Of a stretch of DNA of 9,014 nucleotides, positions 1-5,118 are shown in pieces. How positions within the stretch are numbered: position 1 is the first letter of the stretch; each line of letters starts with the position of its first letter. The stretch covers positions 1-9,014 of the forward strand of contig JAHWGX010000075.1 in the NCBI GenBank assembly GCA_019323655.1, given 5' to 3'. The notes under the pieces were generated by a model. That model had not been told where the DNA came from. It did not search any database and saw only the letters and a list, made by a program, of their open reading frames with translations. Source of the stretch: Candidatus Woesearchaeota archaeon. Lineage in GTDB: Archaea; Nanobdellota; Nanobdellia; Woesearchaeales; GW2011-AR4. The translations under genes and the position numbers were made by a program.

Positions 1-140
1 GCCTAATGAGAGTTTTGCTCATAAACACACCAGCTTCAGTTTTGGCAAAATAATGGCTTGTTAAGAGCAAAAAAGAAAATTAGCCAAAAATGGGGCAATC
101 CCAGCTAAGATGAATCTGCATCACGTTGAAGGTAAATAAC

Positions 141-153
141 AAATTTTATAAAG
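141..153 (+). promoter_or_regulatory. TATA box of rpl15e
   Basis: The AT-rich run AAATTTTATAAAG lies about 100 nt before the L15e start codon. With the usual archaeal spacing of about 27 nt, transcription would begin near 170-178. This leaves a leader of roughly 70 nt, unlike most other genes in the window, whose TATA boxes sit directly one promoter length before the start codon. Seen as sequence; the promoter role is inferred. Confidence 0.5.
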
Positions 154-183
154 AGGCAACAATTCCTAATCGCAGAGAAATGT

Positions 184-222
184 AGGTAGTTGCTTACCTG
201 AATCTCAAGGCTGCAACAGCCT
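184..222 (+). promoter_or_regulatory. Two hairpins in the rpl15e 5' leader
   Basis: Two short inverted repeats sit side by side in the leader. AGGTA (184-188) pairs with TACCT (195-199) around the loop GTTGCT. AGGCTG (208-213) pairs with CAGCCT (217-222) around CAA. The second ends 13 nt before the ribosome binding site. Ribosomal protein leaders can serve as autoregulatory sites, but no mimicry of the 23S L15e site is claimed here. The hairpins are seen directly and regulation is a guess. Confidence 0.4.
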
Positions 223-235
223 GAACAAGTTTAAT

Positions 236-240
236 GGAGG
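236..240 (+). promoter_or_regulatory. Shine-Dalgarno site that fixes the rpl15e start
   Basis: GGAGG lies 5 nt before the ATG at 246 and overlaps an in-frame upstream ATG at 234. Because it is a full anti-16S match with normal spacing to 246, the 234 ATG is part of the leader and not the start. Confidence 0.8.
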
Positions 241-245
241 CTAAA

Positions 246-830
246 ATGGGAATGTATCAGCATATAAGGAAACTCTGGAAAAATCCAAAAGAAAGCCTGG
301 GAGATGTCTGGCAAAAGCGAATTCTTGACTGGAAAAAGGAAGATGCTTCTGTAAGGATTGAAAAGCCCACAAGGCTTGACAGGGCAAGGTCATTGGGATA
401 TAAGGCAAAACAGGGCTATGTTCTGGTGAGGCAGCGGGTAACTAGGGGAGGAAGATTAAGGGAAAAAATAAGGAAAGGAAGAAGAAGCAGGCATTTCAGA
501 AGGAAAAAAATAGTGAACAAGAACTACCAGTCTGTTGCAGAAGAAAGGGCTGCTAAAAAATACCCTAATTGCGAGGTTTTAAACAGCTATTATGCAGGAG
601 AAGACGGGAAATATTTTTGGTATGAGGTCATATTAATTGACAGCTCCCATCCGCAAATCCTAGCAGACTCCAGAACAGATTGGGTTTCCACGCAGAAGCA
701 TAAAGGACGCGTATTCAGGGGCCTTACATCTGCTGCAAGAAAAAGCCGTGGATTAAGGCATAAGGGAAAAGGCGCGGAAAAACTAAGGCCAAGCAAAACA
801 GCTAATCTTAAGCGAAGGAAAGATTACTAA
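246..830 (+). CDS. rpl15e: Large-subunit ribosomal protein L15e
   Basis: L15e is a structural protein of the archaeal and eukaryotic large ribosomal subunit that binds 23S rRNA; bacteria lack it. The 194-aa product has the family length and the expected landmarks: the start MGMYQHIRKLW, RPTRLDRARSLGYKAKQG-like basic N-terminal core (about residues 40-60), the RGGRLREKIRKGRRSRH arginine-rich stretch, EERAAKKYPNCEVLNSYYAGEDGKYFWYEVILID, and the ending with TSAARKSRGLRHKGKG. The start at 246 is chosen because a GGAGG site precedes it and because L15e normally begins MGMY; the ATG at 234 would add four residues and destroy the RBS logic. It is transcribed alone, convergent with the gene ending at 852. 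The frame is intact and nothing looks abnormal. Confidence 0.97.
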   Translation: MGMYQHIRKLWKNPKESLGDVWQKRILDWKKEDASVRIEKPTRLDRARSLGYKAKQGYVLVRQRVTRGGRLREKIRKGRRSRHFRRKKIVNKNYQSVAEERAAKKYPNCEVLNSYYAGEDGKYFWYEVILIDSSHPQILADSRTDWVSTQKHKGRVFRGLTSAARKSRGLRHKGKGAEKLRPSKTANLKRRKDY

Positions 831-851
831 AAAAGCTTTAATCATCCTGCT

Positions 852-1241
852 TCAGAACTCTAGCTTCAGGTTTTTCAATTCCCTTATTAGGTCTAAATAT
901 CCCTCTGCTGTATTTTTGCCCTTTATTTTGTCCATCTTGCCTTTAGCTTTTTGAACAAATTTGGCAATTTCCTTTACCAAGTTATCCTCCTCTTTTATGA
1001 CTATGTTCACAAAATTGTCAACAGCAATTTCGCTTTCAGCAGATTTGTGTATACTCTTTTCAAGTTTCCTGAGGCCTATTAAGATGTCTTCAGCAACTTT
1101 TTCGGCTTCAGAAGCGTCAATTGTCCTGAATATTTCCCTGTCAGCGCCGTCATTAAAAAGTATGCTCAGTTCTACCCTGCCCTCACCAGGAAAAAATTTC
1201 CCTATGCCTATTTTTTTGATTTCTATGCCTACTATCTTCAT
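852..1241 (-). CDS. Small cytoplasmic protein of unknown function, operon partner of the surface protein
   Basis: A 129-aa protein that I do not recognise. It has no signal peptide or membrane segment. The N-terminal third (about 1-45, MKIVGIEIKKIGIGKFF...) alternates hydrophobic and charged residues like a small beta sheet. The rest (about 45-129) is rich in Lys, Glu, Ile and Leu and reads as long amphipathic helices, possibly coiled coil. Its ATG overlaps the TGA of the upstream 496-aa gene by 4 nt (ATGA), so it should be translationally coupled to it. That suggests it acts with the surface protein, perhaps at the inner face of the membrane near its basic tail. The coupling is seen; the partnership is inferred. 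It ends 21 nt from the convergent rpl15e stop. Confidence 0.75.
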   Translation of the reverse strand: MKIVGIEIKKIGIGKFFPGEGRVELSILFNDGADREIFRTIDASEAEKVAEDILIGLRKLEKSIHKSAESEIAVDNFVNIVIKEEDNLVKEIAKFVQKAKGKMDKIKGKNTAEGYLDLIRELKNLKLEF

Positions 1242-2728
1242 TTTTTCTCTTCGAACCTGAAGTCCTCAAACAAACGGGAAGTATCCTCAGACTTTTTCTT
1301 CCTCACTTTGCTGATTATAATATCCTTTGAATAGTATGCCGCAGTTAAAATAACTATTGAAATGAGCACTATCGAGGCAAGCAGCGGTTTTGAGGCAACA
1401 TAGCCAGCCGCACCTACAACTGCCCCTGTAACTGAAGACAAACCGTCAAAAAGTTTCTTTGTTGCAGACCGGCTGTCATTTATTTCCACGTCTTCTATTA
1501 TGTTCTGGCGCTCAGCAAGTTCCCAAGTGTTTTTACTTTCTCCTTCGTTCTGAAACTCAGCAGAAACTGCAGTTTCTTCAGGAAGTATGATGTCATAAGT
1601 ACCCTGCGGCACCTCTTTTGAAAGATCAATTGTGATCTTTTCCCCTGGCTCAAGGCCAATTTTTCTGTTTATTATGTATTTTTCATCATTGCTTTCCAGT
1701 ATAATCGTAATTTCATCATCATAATCTATATTCCCTGTGTTTTCAACATAAACCAGGCTTCCTGCCTGCCTCATGGCAATCTTTCTTACGCTCTGAACAA
1801 AAAAGGCACTCTGCTCTTTTATATTCTCAAATGAGCTCAATAGAATGTAACTGCCTGGTTTTTGGCTTGTTCCTGTTTCAAGATAGAAATAACCAGGGCT
1901 TTGCACCTCTTTTTCTGCTATAAGTTTTTCATTTGCGTCAAAAACCCTTACATTTATGCTGCTGTTTATTATGCTGCCTTTAGGGTCATACAGGATTGCC
2001 TTTACTTTGAGGCTGTCTCCCGGCAAAAGCATATCATTTTCAAAGTGGTTTTCAATTCTTGCAGGTATAGGCAATACCCTAAGCCTTAGAATCTTACTGC
2101 CATAATTTCCATGGTTATCTGCTGCAACAATAAGCAGGGGAAAGCTTCCTGCCTCAGAGCCATCGCTCAAATGGATTGTATGCTCGAACTCTCCGGCAAC
2201 AATACTGGCTGTATTTTTAATTTCTCCAAAAGTTATTTCTGCTTCCCCTTCCGGTATTATTTCATTACTGTATTTTTTGACTTCTCCGGAAATAAAAACG
2301 TCTTCTCCGGGTTTTGCCTCCCAGTCACCAGCTGCGGTTATATTCAGGCCGCTTGTTACAAAAAAATCTGTGGAGCGCACAGAGTCCACTTTTTCCCCAT
2401 CAATTGCTTCAAAATTTGACTTTAACTGGCATTTGCCCTCCATAGGTTCTGATAACATTAAATCAGGTATGCTTAACTGTGTCCTATAGCCTGTTTCGAG
2501 GCTTAAAGGAGTGGTATAATATTGCAAATCATAATTGTCGCAAAGTATACTGAGCTTAAAAAAACCATAATAGCTCTGATCTACTTTAATTGACACAGCA
2601 GGAGTAATTTTTTCTCCCAGGTTGTAAATGCTTTTTTCAGGGAGTGTCATGCTTATTTCACAAAGAGCTAAAGGAATAACGAATAAAAACAAAATCTGTA
2701 AAACAAGCAACTTCATTAAAACTTTCAT
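1238..2728 (-). CDS. Secreted surface protein with beta-rich ectodomain and C-terminal membrane anchor
   Basis: The 496-aa product begins with a signal peptide (about 1-23, KVLMKLLVLQILFLFVIPLALC). A long ectodomain follows, made of beta-strand-rich segments in the style of archaeal Ig-like or COG1361-like surface proteins (for example RLRVLPIPARIEN... and VYVENTGNIDYDDEITIIL..., the latter close to the NEW3/CARDB-type motif). A Gly/Ala-rich helix (about 425-445), a transmembrane segment near 448-466 (LLASIVLISIVILTAAYY) and a 30-residue basic/acidic cytoplasmic tail end the chain. C23 follows LAL, a poor lipobox, so a lipid anchor is unlikely. The ligand is unknown. A TATA box 27 nt upstream makes the mRNA leaderless at ATG 2728, which favours this start over the second Met at residue 5. 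It is the first gene of a two-gene operon. Confidence 0.85.
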   Translation of the reverse strand: MKVLMKLLVLQILFLFVIPLALCEISMTLPEKSIYNLGEKITPAVSIKVDQSYYGFFKLSILCDNYDLQYYTTPLSLETGYRTQLSIPDLMLSEPMEGKCQLKSNFEAIDGEKVDSVRSTDFFVTSGLNITAAGDWEAKPGEDVFISGEVKKYSNEIIPEGEAEITFGEIKNTASIVAGEFEHTIHLSDGSEAGSFPLLIVAADNHGNYGSKILRLRVLPIPARIENHFENDMLLPGDSLKVKAILYDPKGSIINSSINVRVFDANEKLIAEKEVQSPGYFYLETGTSQKPGSYILLSSFENIKEQSAFFVQSVRKIAMRQAGSLVYVENTGNIDYDDEITIILESNDEKYIINRKIGLEPGEKITIDLSKEVPQGTYDIILPEETAVSAEFQNEGESKNTWELAERQNIIEDVEINDSRSATKKLFDGLSSVTGAVVGAAGYVASKPLLASIVLISIVILTAAYYSKDIIISKVRKKKSEDTSRLFEDFRFEEKK

Positions 2729-2751
2729 GGCTACCCTATATGAGTAAGTGG

Positions 2752-2760
2752 TATTTATAA
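2752..2760 (-). promoter_or_regulatory. TATA box of the 496-aa surface protein
   Basis: On the minus strand TTATAAATA is centred about 27 nt before the A of the ATG at 2728. Transcription would then start at the start codon itself, giving a leaderless mRNA. There is no Shine-Dalgarno sequence before the ATG, which agrees. Confidence 0.65.
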
Positions 2761-2825
2761 TTTACTGTTTGGCAGGCATTTAAATTTTCATAACAGCTTG
2801 CTTACAAATATTACCAGTGGTTTGA

Positions 2826-3020
2826 GCGTGTCTAAAAAATCACTTCGTGGGTTAGCATCGGTTCGCATCTTAATATTTTTAGCACAAGGCGACATTCCCA
2901 GTGAACGCGACGAGCGACATGCGAGTCGCTCGCAATTCACGGGACGTCCCCCTTGTCGCGTGTTTTCCTTGCTATAATGATGCTCACAAGTTGATGCTAA
3001 CCTTCATTTTTTAGACACGC
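2826..3020. repeat. 195-bp nested palindromic element, MITE-like
   Basis: The ends are a perfect 15-bp inverted repeat, GCGTGTCTAAAAAAT (2826-2840) and its complement (3006-3020). Inside lie a second pair, GGTTAGCATC (2850-2859) with its complement (2993-3002), and a GC-rich core that folds stepwise: ACAAGG/CCTTGT (2884-2889, 2951-2956), GAC/GTC, TCCC/GGGA, GTGAA/TTCAC (2901-2905, 2936-2940) and CGAGCGAC/GTCGCTCG (2911-2918, 2925-2932) around a 6-nt loop. The whole could be drawn as one long hairpin. It has no coding capacity. The GC-rich core stands out from the AT-rich surroundings and suggests foreign origin. No target duplication is visible at the edges. The best reading is a non-autonomous transposon (MITE) or other folded repeat. 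It fills about half of the gene-free stretch 2729-3129; I see nothing else there except promoters. Confidence 0.7.
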
Positions 3021-3095
3021 TGCAAGGGGTTCAGCAACCAGGGTTCAACTTACATAAAACTAGGGAGGTTTAATCCAAGCTAAATACAACACAAT

Positions 3096-3106
3096 CTTTT
3101 TAAAAC
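3096..3106 (+). promoter_or_regulatory. TATA box of tRNA-Met
   Basis: TTTTTAAAACG is centred about 27 nt before the first base of the tRNA at 3130. This is the standard archaeal distance and implies that transcription starts at or just before the mature 5' end. Confidence 0.65.
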
Positions 3107-3129
3107 GCTATATTTTTCTTTGACTCAAA

Positions 3130-3252
3130 GCCGCTGTAACTCAGCCTGGTTAGAGTGCTAGACTCATATCTTTGAGTTATGAAGCTTTAAGCTGATGATA
3201 TACCTCAAACCGGGTTATCTAGAAGTCGCGAGTTCAAGTCTCGCCAGCGGCA
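3130..3252 (+). tRNA. Elongator tRNA-Met (CAU) with an intron
   Basis: The exons make a complete cloverleaf of 75 nt. Acceptor GCCGCTG pairs with CAGCGGC, with discriminator A. The D stem is ACTC/GAGT, the anticodon stem CTAGA/TCTAG with loop CTCATAA, the variable loop AAGTC, and the T arm GCGAG-TTCAAGT-CTCGC. The anticodon CAT is at 3165-3167. A 48-nt intron (3169-3216) is placed at the canonical 37/38 site. The strong G1-C72 acceptor argues against an initiator tRNA, which in archaea begins with A1-U72. A CAU-reading tRNA-Ile2 (agmatidine-modified) is the main alternative; the GCC start favours elongator Met. CCA is not encoded. A T-tract follows directly. Confidence 0.9.
3169..3216 (+). 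other. tRNA intron with a relaxed bulge-helix-bulge
   Basis: Placed between A37 and A38. Inside it, TTTGAG.TAT (3171-3180) pairs with ATA.CTCAAA (3200-3209) to give a ten-position inner helix with one mismatch. Between this and the anticodon stem only CTC (3163-3165) against GGG (3212-3214) can serve as the central helix, with TTA as the 3' bulge. This is weaker than the canonical 3-4-3 motif. Archaea cut such sites with the splicing endonuclease EndA; relaxed motifs usually need heteromeric or three-unit enzymes. The exact cut sites could shift by one base. Confidence 0.7.
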
Positions 3253-3253
3253 C

Positions 3254-3258
3254 TTTTT
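3254..3258 (+). terminator. T-tract terminator after tRNA-Met
   Basis: Five T residues begin two bases after the tRNA discriminator. Archaeal RNA polymerase terminates at T-runs on the non-template strand without a needed hairpin. The tract overlaps the last codons of the convergent gene on the minus strand. Confidence 0.5.
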
Positions 3259-3529
3259 ACCTAAAAAAAGTCCTGTCCCTTCTTTCCTGTATATGCTCTA
3301 AATATTTGAAATACTTATCATCATATCTTTTAGAAGTCTTTGTGCTTGCATATTCAAATTGATGCACTTCATCAGAAACCTCATAGCTTTGCATCGCTCC
3401 TGTGATGCCTGTTAACCCCGGCTCGGTTTTTTCTGTTCCAAATGCGCTAATTAAAACTATTGCTGCCAGAAAAATAACCATAAGCGCAATTAAAGCTACA
3501 AATACTATATTGAGTATTTTTGTTTCCAT
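3257..3529 (-). CDS. Small single-pass membrane protein
   Basis: A 90-aa protein that I do not recognise. METKILNIVFVALIALMVIFLAAIVLI forms one N-terminal transmembrane helix (about 6-30). A soluble tail follows with no Cys or His cluster but with many charged and aromatic residues (DDKYFKYLEHIQERRDR). The start at 3529 is chosen because a TATA-like TTTTTTAAAAC at about 3551-3560 lies 27 nt upstream, so the mRNA would be leaderless. The longer open frame would run back into tRNA-Ser and is not credible. It sits tightly between two tRNA genes: it ends 5 nt from tRNA-Met (convergent) and starts 36 nt after tRNA-Ser (same strand). Function unknown; the frame could be chance, but the clean membrane helix and promoter argue otherwise. 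Confidence 0.65.
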   Translation of the reverse strand: METKILNIVFVALIALMVIFLAAIVLISAFGTEKTEPGLTGITGAMQSYEVSDEVHQFEYASTKTSKRYDDKYFKYLEHIQERRDRTFFR

Positions 3530-3550
3530 AACAGGAAGTAATAGATGCTG

Positions 3551-3560
3551 TTTTAAAAAA
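3551..3560 (-). promoter_or_regulatory. TATA box of the 90-aa membrane protein
   Basis: Minus-strand TTTTTTAAAAC is centred about 27 nt before ATG 3529, directly behind the 3' end of tRNA-Ser. Its T-tract could also stop tRNA-Ser transcription, so the same bases may act as terminator and promoter. Confidence 0.5.
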
Positions 3561-3564
3561 CTAA

Positions 3565-3649
3565 CGCCAAGGCCCGGATTTGAACCGAGAAGTCCTTGCG
3601 GACACACGCTTTCGAGGCGAGCGCAATAGCCAGATTCTGCCACCTTGGC
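3565..3649 (-). tRNA. tRNA-Ser (CGA)
   Basis: The minus strand folds as an 85-nt class II tRNA. Acceptor GCCAAGG pairs with CCTTGGC, discriminator G. The D stem is GCAG/TTGC with GG in the loop. The anticodon loop is CTCGAAA, so the anticodon is CGA, reading UCG serine codons. The variable arm is long with the stem GTCC/GGAC around GCAA, as tRNA-Ser needs for recognition by SerRS. The T arm is CTCGG-TTCAAAT-CCGGG. The anticodon stem CTCGC/GCGTG carries a T-T mismatch at 28-42. No intron and no encoded CCA. Confidence 0.93.
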
Positions 3650-3671
3650 ATAAGAACCAGTATTATTTAGG

Positions 3672-3681
3672 GTTTTAAAAA
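3672..3681 (-). promoter_or_regulatory. TATA box of tRNA-Ser
   Basis: Minus-strand TTTTTAAAAC is centred about 27 nt before the tRNA 5' end at 3649. It is the same ten bases, at the same distance, as the box before tRNA-Met. Confidence 0.6.
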
Positions 3682-3718
3682 CTTATTTATGTGTAAAGCG
3701 AGTTTTCTAAGCAAACAT

Positions 3719-3834
3719 TTGAGGGGCTGTGCCAGAGCGGAACCGAAGCCAAAATTCCCTTTCGGGCAGTTTTGGTTGATGCCATTGGGGTATTCTGCCC
3801 ACCCACCTCCCCTAAATCAGGCACAGCCCCTTAA
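3719..3834. ncRNA. Unidentified structured RNA candidate closed by a 15-bp terminal helix
   Basis: Bases 3719-3733 pair with 3820-3834 over 15 bp with one G-U (core GGGGCTGTGCC/GGCACAGCCCC). Inside, GCCAAAA (3749-3755) pairs with TTTTGGT (3770-3776), capped by CCC/GGG (3758-3760, 3765-3767). GGG (3788-3790) with CCC (3798-3800) may form a third arm. Together this suggests a three-way junction of 116 nt. On the minus strand the second arm ends in CCC-GAAA-GGG, a GNRA tetraloop, which favours minus. On the plus strand a TATA-like TTATTTATG (3683-3691) lies about 30 nt upstream, which favours plus. The strand is therefore open. It lacks the 5S loop C motif, the SRP helix 8 core, RNase P conserved regions, a tRNA T loop and clear C/D or ACA boxes. 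A small transposon-like palindrome is the alternative. Confidence 0.5.
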
Positions 3835-3913
3835 TATACTTTTGAGGTTTAATTTACACAATATCAAAAACTAAATAGAACAAAAAAGAATATAAAAATA
3901 ATCTTTAATTTAA

Positions 3914-4975
3914 TTACCCGCACTGCGCTTCAGTTGCAGCCGCTTCTGATTCAGTATACCCGAATCCAGGTGAAGGCGCGGCGGATGACAGCTCTTCGGT
4001 GCATGTCTCAGGCTCTTCGTTGAATGAAGCGCAAATAGTTTTCAAGTAGCTCGCAGAATCCCTGCTGCTTTGCATTTTCATGCCGTTGATAACCAAAGTG
4101 GGGCTTCCGCTTACCCCATATTGTGAGTTAAGATCTGCATCAACACTAAACTGTGGGAACCTTCCATTCAGCCATTTTGATTCATCTTCTAAGTTAGCGG
4201 TGATTTCAAATTGCTTGTCTGCTTCCTCGACACAGGAATTCATTTTATTAAGGTCTATTTTCGCTTCTTCCAAGCATGCCTCGCCATCTCCTTCTTTAAG
4301 GAAACATGCTAAATAACCTAAAAGCTTGTCCTTCTGCTCTTTTTGAATGCAGTATTGATTTGCCTGCTCCTTTACTTCCTTTTCTCCATGCATTGCATAG
4401 CTGACAAACCTTAACCGGAAATCAATGCTGTCTCCAAGCGCTTCAACAGCAGGAATAATCCCCTTTTCTGCCTGCGTTCCATACGGGCAATGCGACATTA
4501 CAAATAATTCAACCTCAGGCTTGTCTGATTTTGTAACTTCTTCTGGCTCTTCTTCTGTCTCAGCCAAGTCCTCTATCTCCTGAGTCATATCTATGCCACT
4601 GACAAAAAGCATTTTTCCATCCTGTGTAACATATGATGTAAAATCCTGGCCCTCCACTGAGATGTCTATGCTGTAGACACCATTAGATTCGCTTACACCT
4701 TTAAGTTCTGCAGAGATTCCTGGCTGCAATAGGTTATCGTTAATAAAATCAAGAGCTTTCTGTGTTGCTTCTTCTGGAGAAACTGCTGCGGCAACGCCGC
4801 CTTTATTGCCTTTAAACCCTCCTGTAAAAACAGAGACTACAAGCAAAAGAACTGCCAAAGCAGTGGCAATTTTCCAAACATCTATTTTTCCTGTAAAATC
4901 CTGCTTTTTGTGCTCTGCATGGTGCAATTTATGCTCGTGATGCCCCTCATGTTCATGACTTTTTTCTTCTGTCAT
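3914..4975 (-). CDS. Membrane-anchored DsbA/thioredoxin-fold protein with His-rich tail
   Basis: The 353-aa chain has a cytoplasmic N-terminus with many His residues (SHEHEGHHEHKLHHAEHKK, 6-24), a transmembrane helix (about 33-51) and an extracytoplasmic part. Residues 62-130 form a small PepSY-like alpha/beta region (EEATQKALDFINDNL... DGKMLFVSGIDM). After an acidic linker comes a thioredoxin-like domain (about 152-330): strand VELFVMSHCPYGTQ with the active-site Cys 163, and the cis-proline loop GSPTLVING (P292). The site is CPYG, so the resolving Cys of a CxxC pair is missing; further Cys at 209, 224, 234, 248, 315, 325 and 352 could supply disulfides. It probably handles thiols or disulfides of exported proteins, though a non-redox role is possible. 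The site GGTGGT before ATG 4975 and a TATA box support the start. It is transcribed alone. Confidence 0.85.
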   Translation of the reverse strand: MTEEKSHEHEGHHEHKLHHAEHKKQDFTGKIDVWKIATALAVLLLVVSVFTGGFKGNKGGVAAAVSPEEATQKALDFINDNLLQPGISAELKGVSESNGVYSIDISVEGQDFTSYVTQDGKMLFVSGIDMTQEIEDLAETEEEPEEVTKSDKPEVELFVMSHCPYGTQAEKGIIPAVEALGDSIDFRLRFVSYAMHGEKEVKEQANQYCIQKEQKDKLLGYLACFLKEGDGEACLEEAKIDLNKMNSCVEEADKQFEITANLEDESKWLNGRFPQFSVDADLNSQYGVSGSPTLVINGMKMQSSRDSASYLKTICASFNEEPETCTEELSSAAPSPGFGYTESEAAATEAQCG

Positions 4976-5010
4976 TTATTACCACCCTGCTTCATCGGTT
5001 TTTGGCGCTA

Positions 5011-5018
5011 TTTAAATA
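5011..5018 (-). promoter_or_regulatory. TATA box of the DsbA-like gene
   Basis: Minus-strand TATTTAAA (centre about 5014) predicts initiation near 4987. This leaves a leader of only about 12 nt that just contains GGTGGT, a partial Shine-Dalgarno match 6 nt before the ATG. Confidence 0.5.
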
Positions 5019-5082
5019 TTTTACTAAAAGTTCAAAACGAGCTGAACCGAACAATAAACTGCATACACAAATAATTTCAACA

Positions 5083-5093
5083 ATATTTAAAAG
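5083..5093 (+). promoter_or_regulatory. TATA box of thiO
   Basis: ATATTTAAAAG ends 26 nt before the ATG at 5119 and has no Shine-Dalgarno downstream, so a leaderless or near-leaderless mRNA is expected. It is divergent from the promoter of the DsbA-like gene in the same 143-bp gap. Confidence 0.55.
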
Positions 5094-5118
5094 CATTAGT
5101 TTTACACTGCTTCTAATA

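Noticed and set aside
6..53. Short frame ATG AGA GTT TTG ... reading MRVLLINTPASVLAK
   Set aside because: It looks like the start of a radical-SAM or glycosyltransferase protein but stops after 15 codons, with no continuation in another frame that I can see. Too short to call a gene or a pseudogene.
1..140. Possible C/D-type small RNA or other RNA before rpl15e
   Set aside because: Some CTGA and GATGA-like words occur but no properly spaced C and D boxes and no closing stem; nothing supported beyond intergenic sequence.
2111..2419. Open frames on the strand opposite the surface-protein, DsbA-like and ThiO genes
   Set aside because: They are shadows of strong coding frames, without promoters or recognisable products.
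3530..3643. Longer N-terminus for the 90-aa membrane protein
   Set aside because: The extension would translate tRNA-Ser; the TATA box 27 nt before 3529 gives a better start.
3721..3830. Reading the structured element as a tRNA (GGGGCTG/CAGCCCC could be a 7-bp acceptor)
   Set aside because: No T arm with TTCRA before the 3' strand and no anticodon arm; the helix continues to 15 bp, which a tRNA cannot have.
3689..3874. 61-codon open frame over the structured element
   Set aside because: No family resemblance, composition forced by the inverted repeat, no RBS or promoter at the right place.
5002..5118. 39-residue N-terminal extension of ThiO
   Set aside because: It covers both divergent promoters, has no homology to the flavoprotein family, and MKKAVVIGAG is the normal start.
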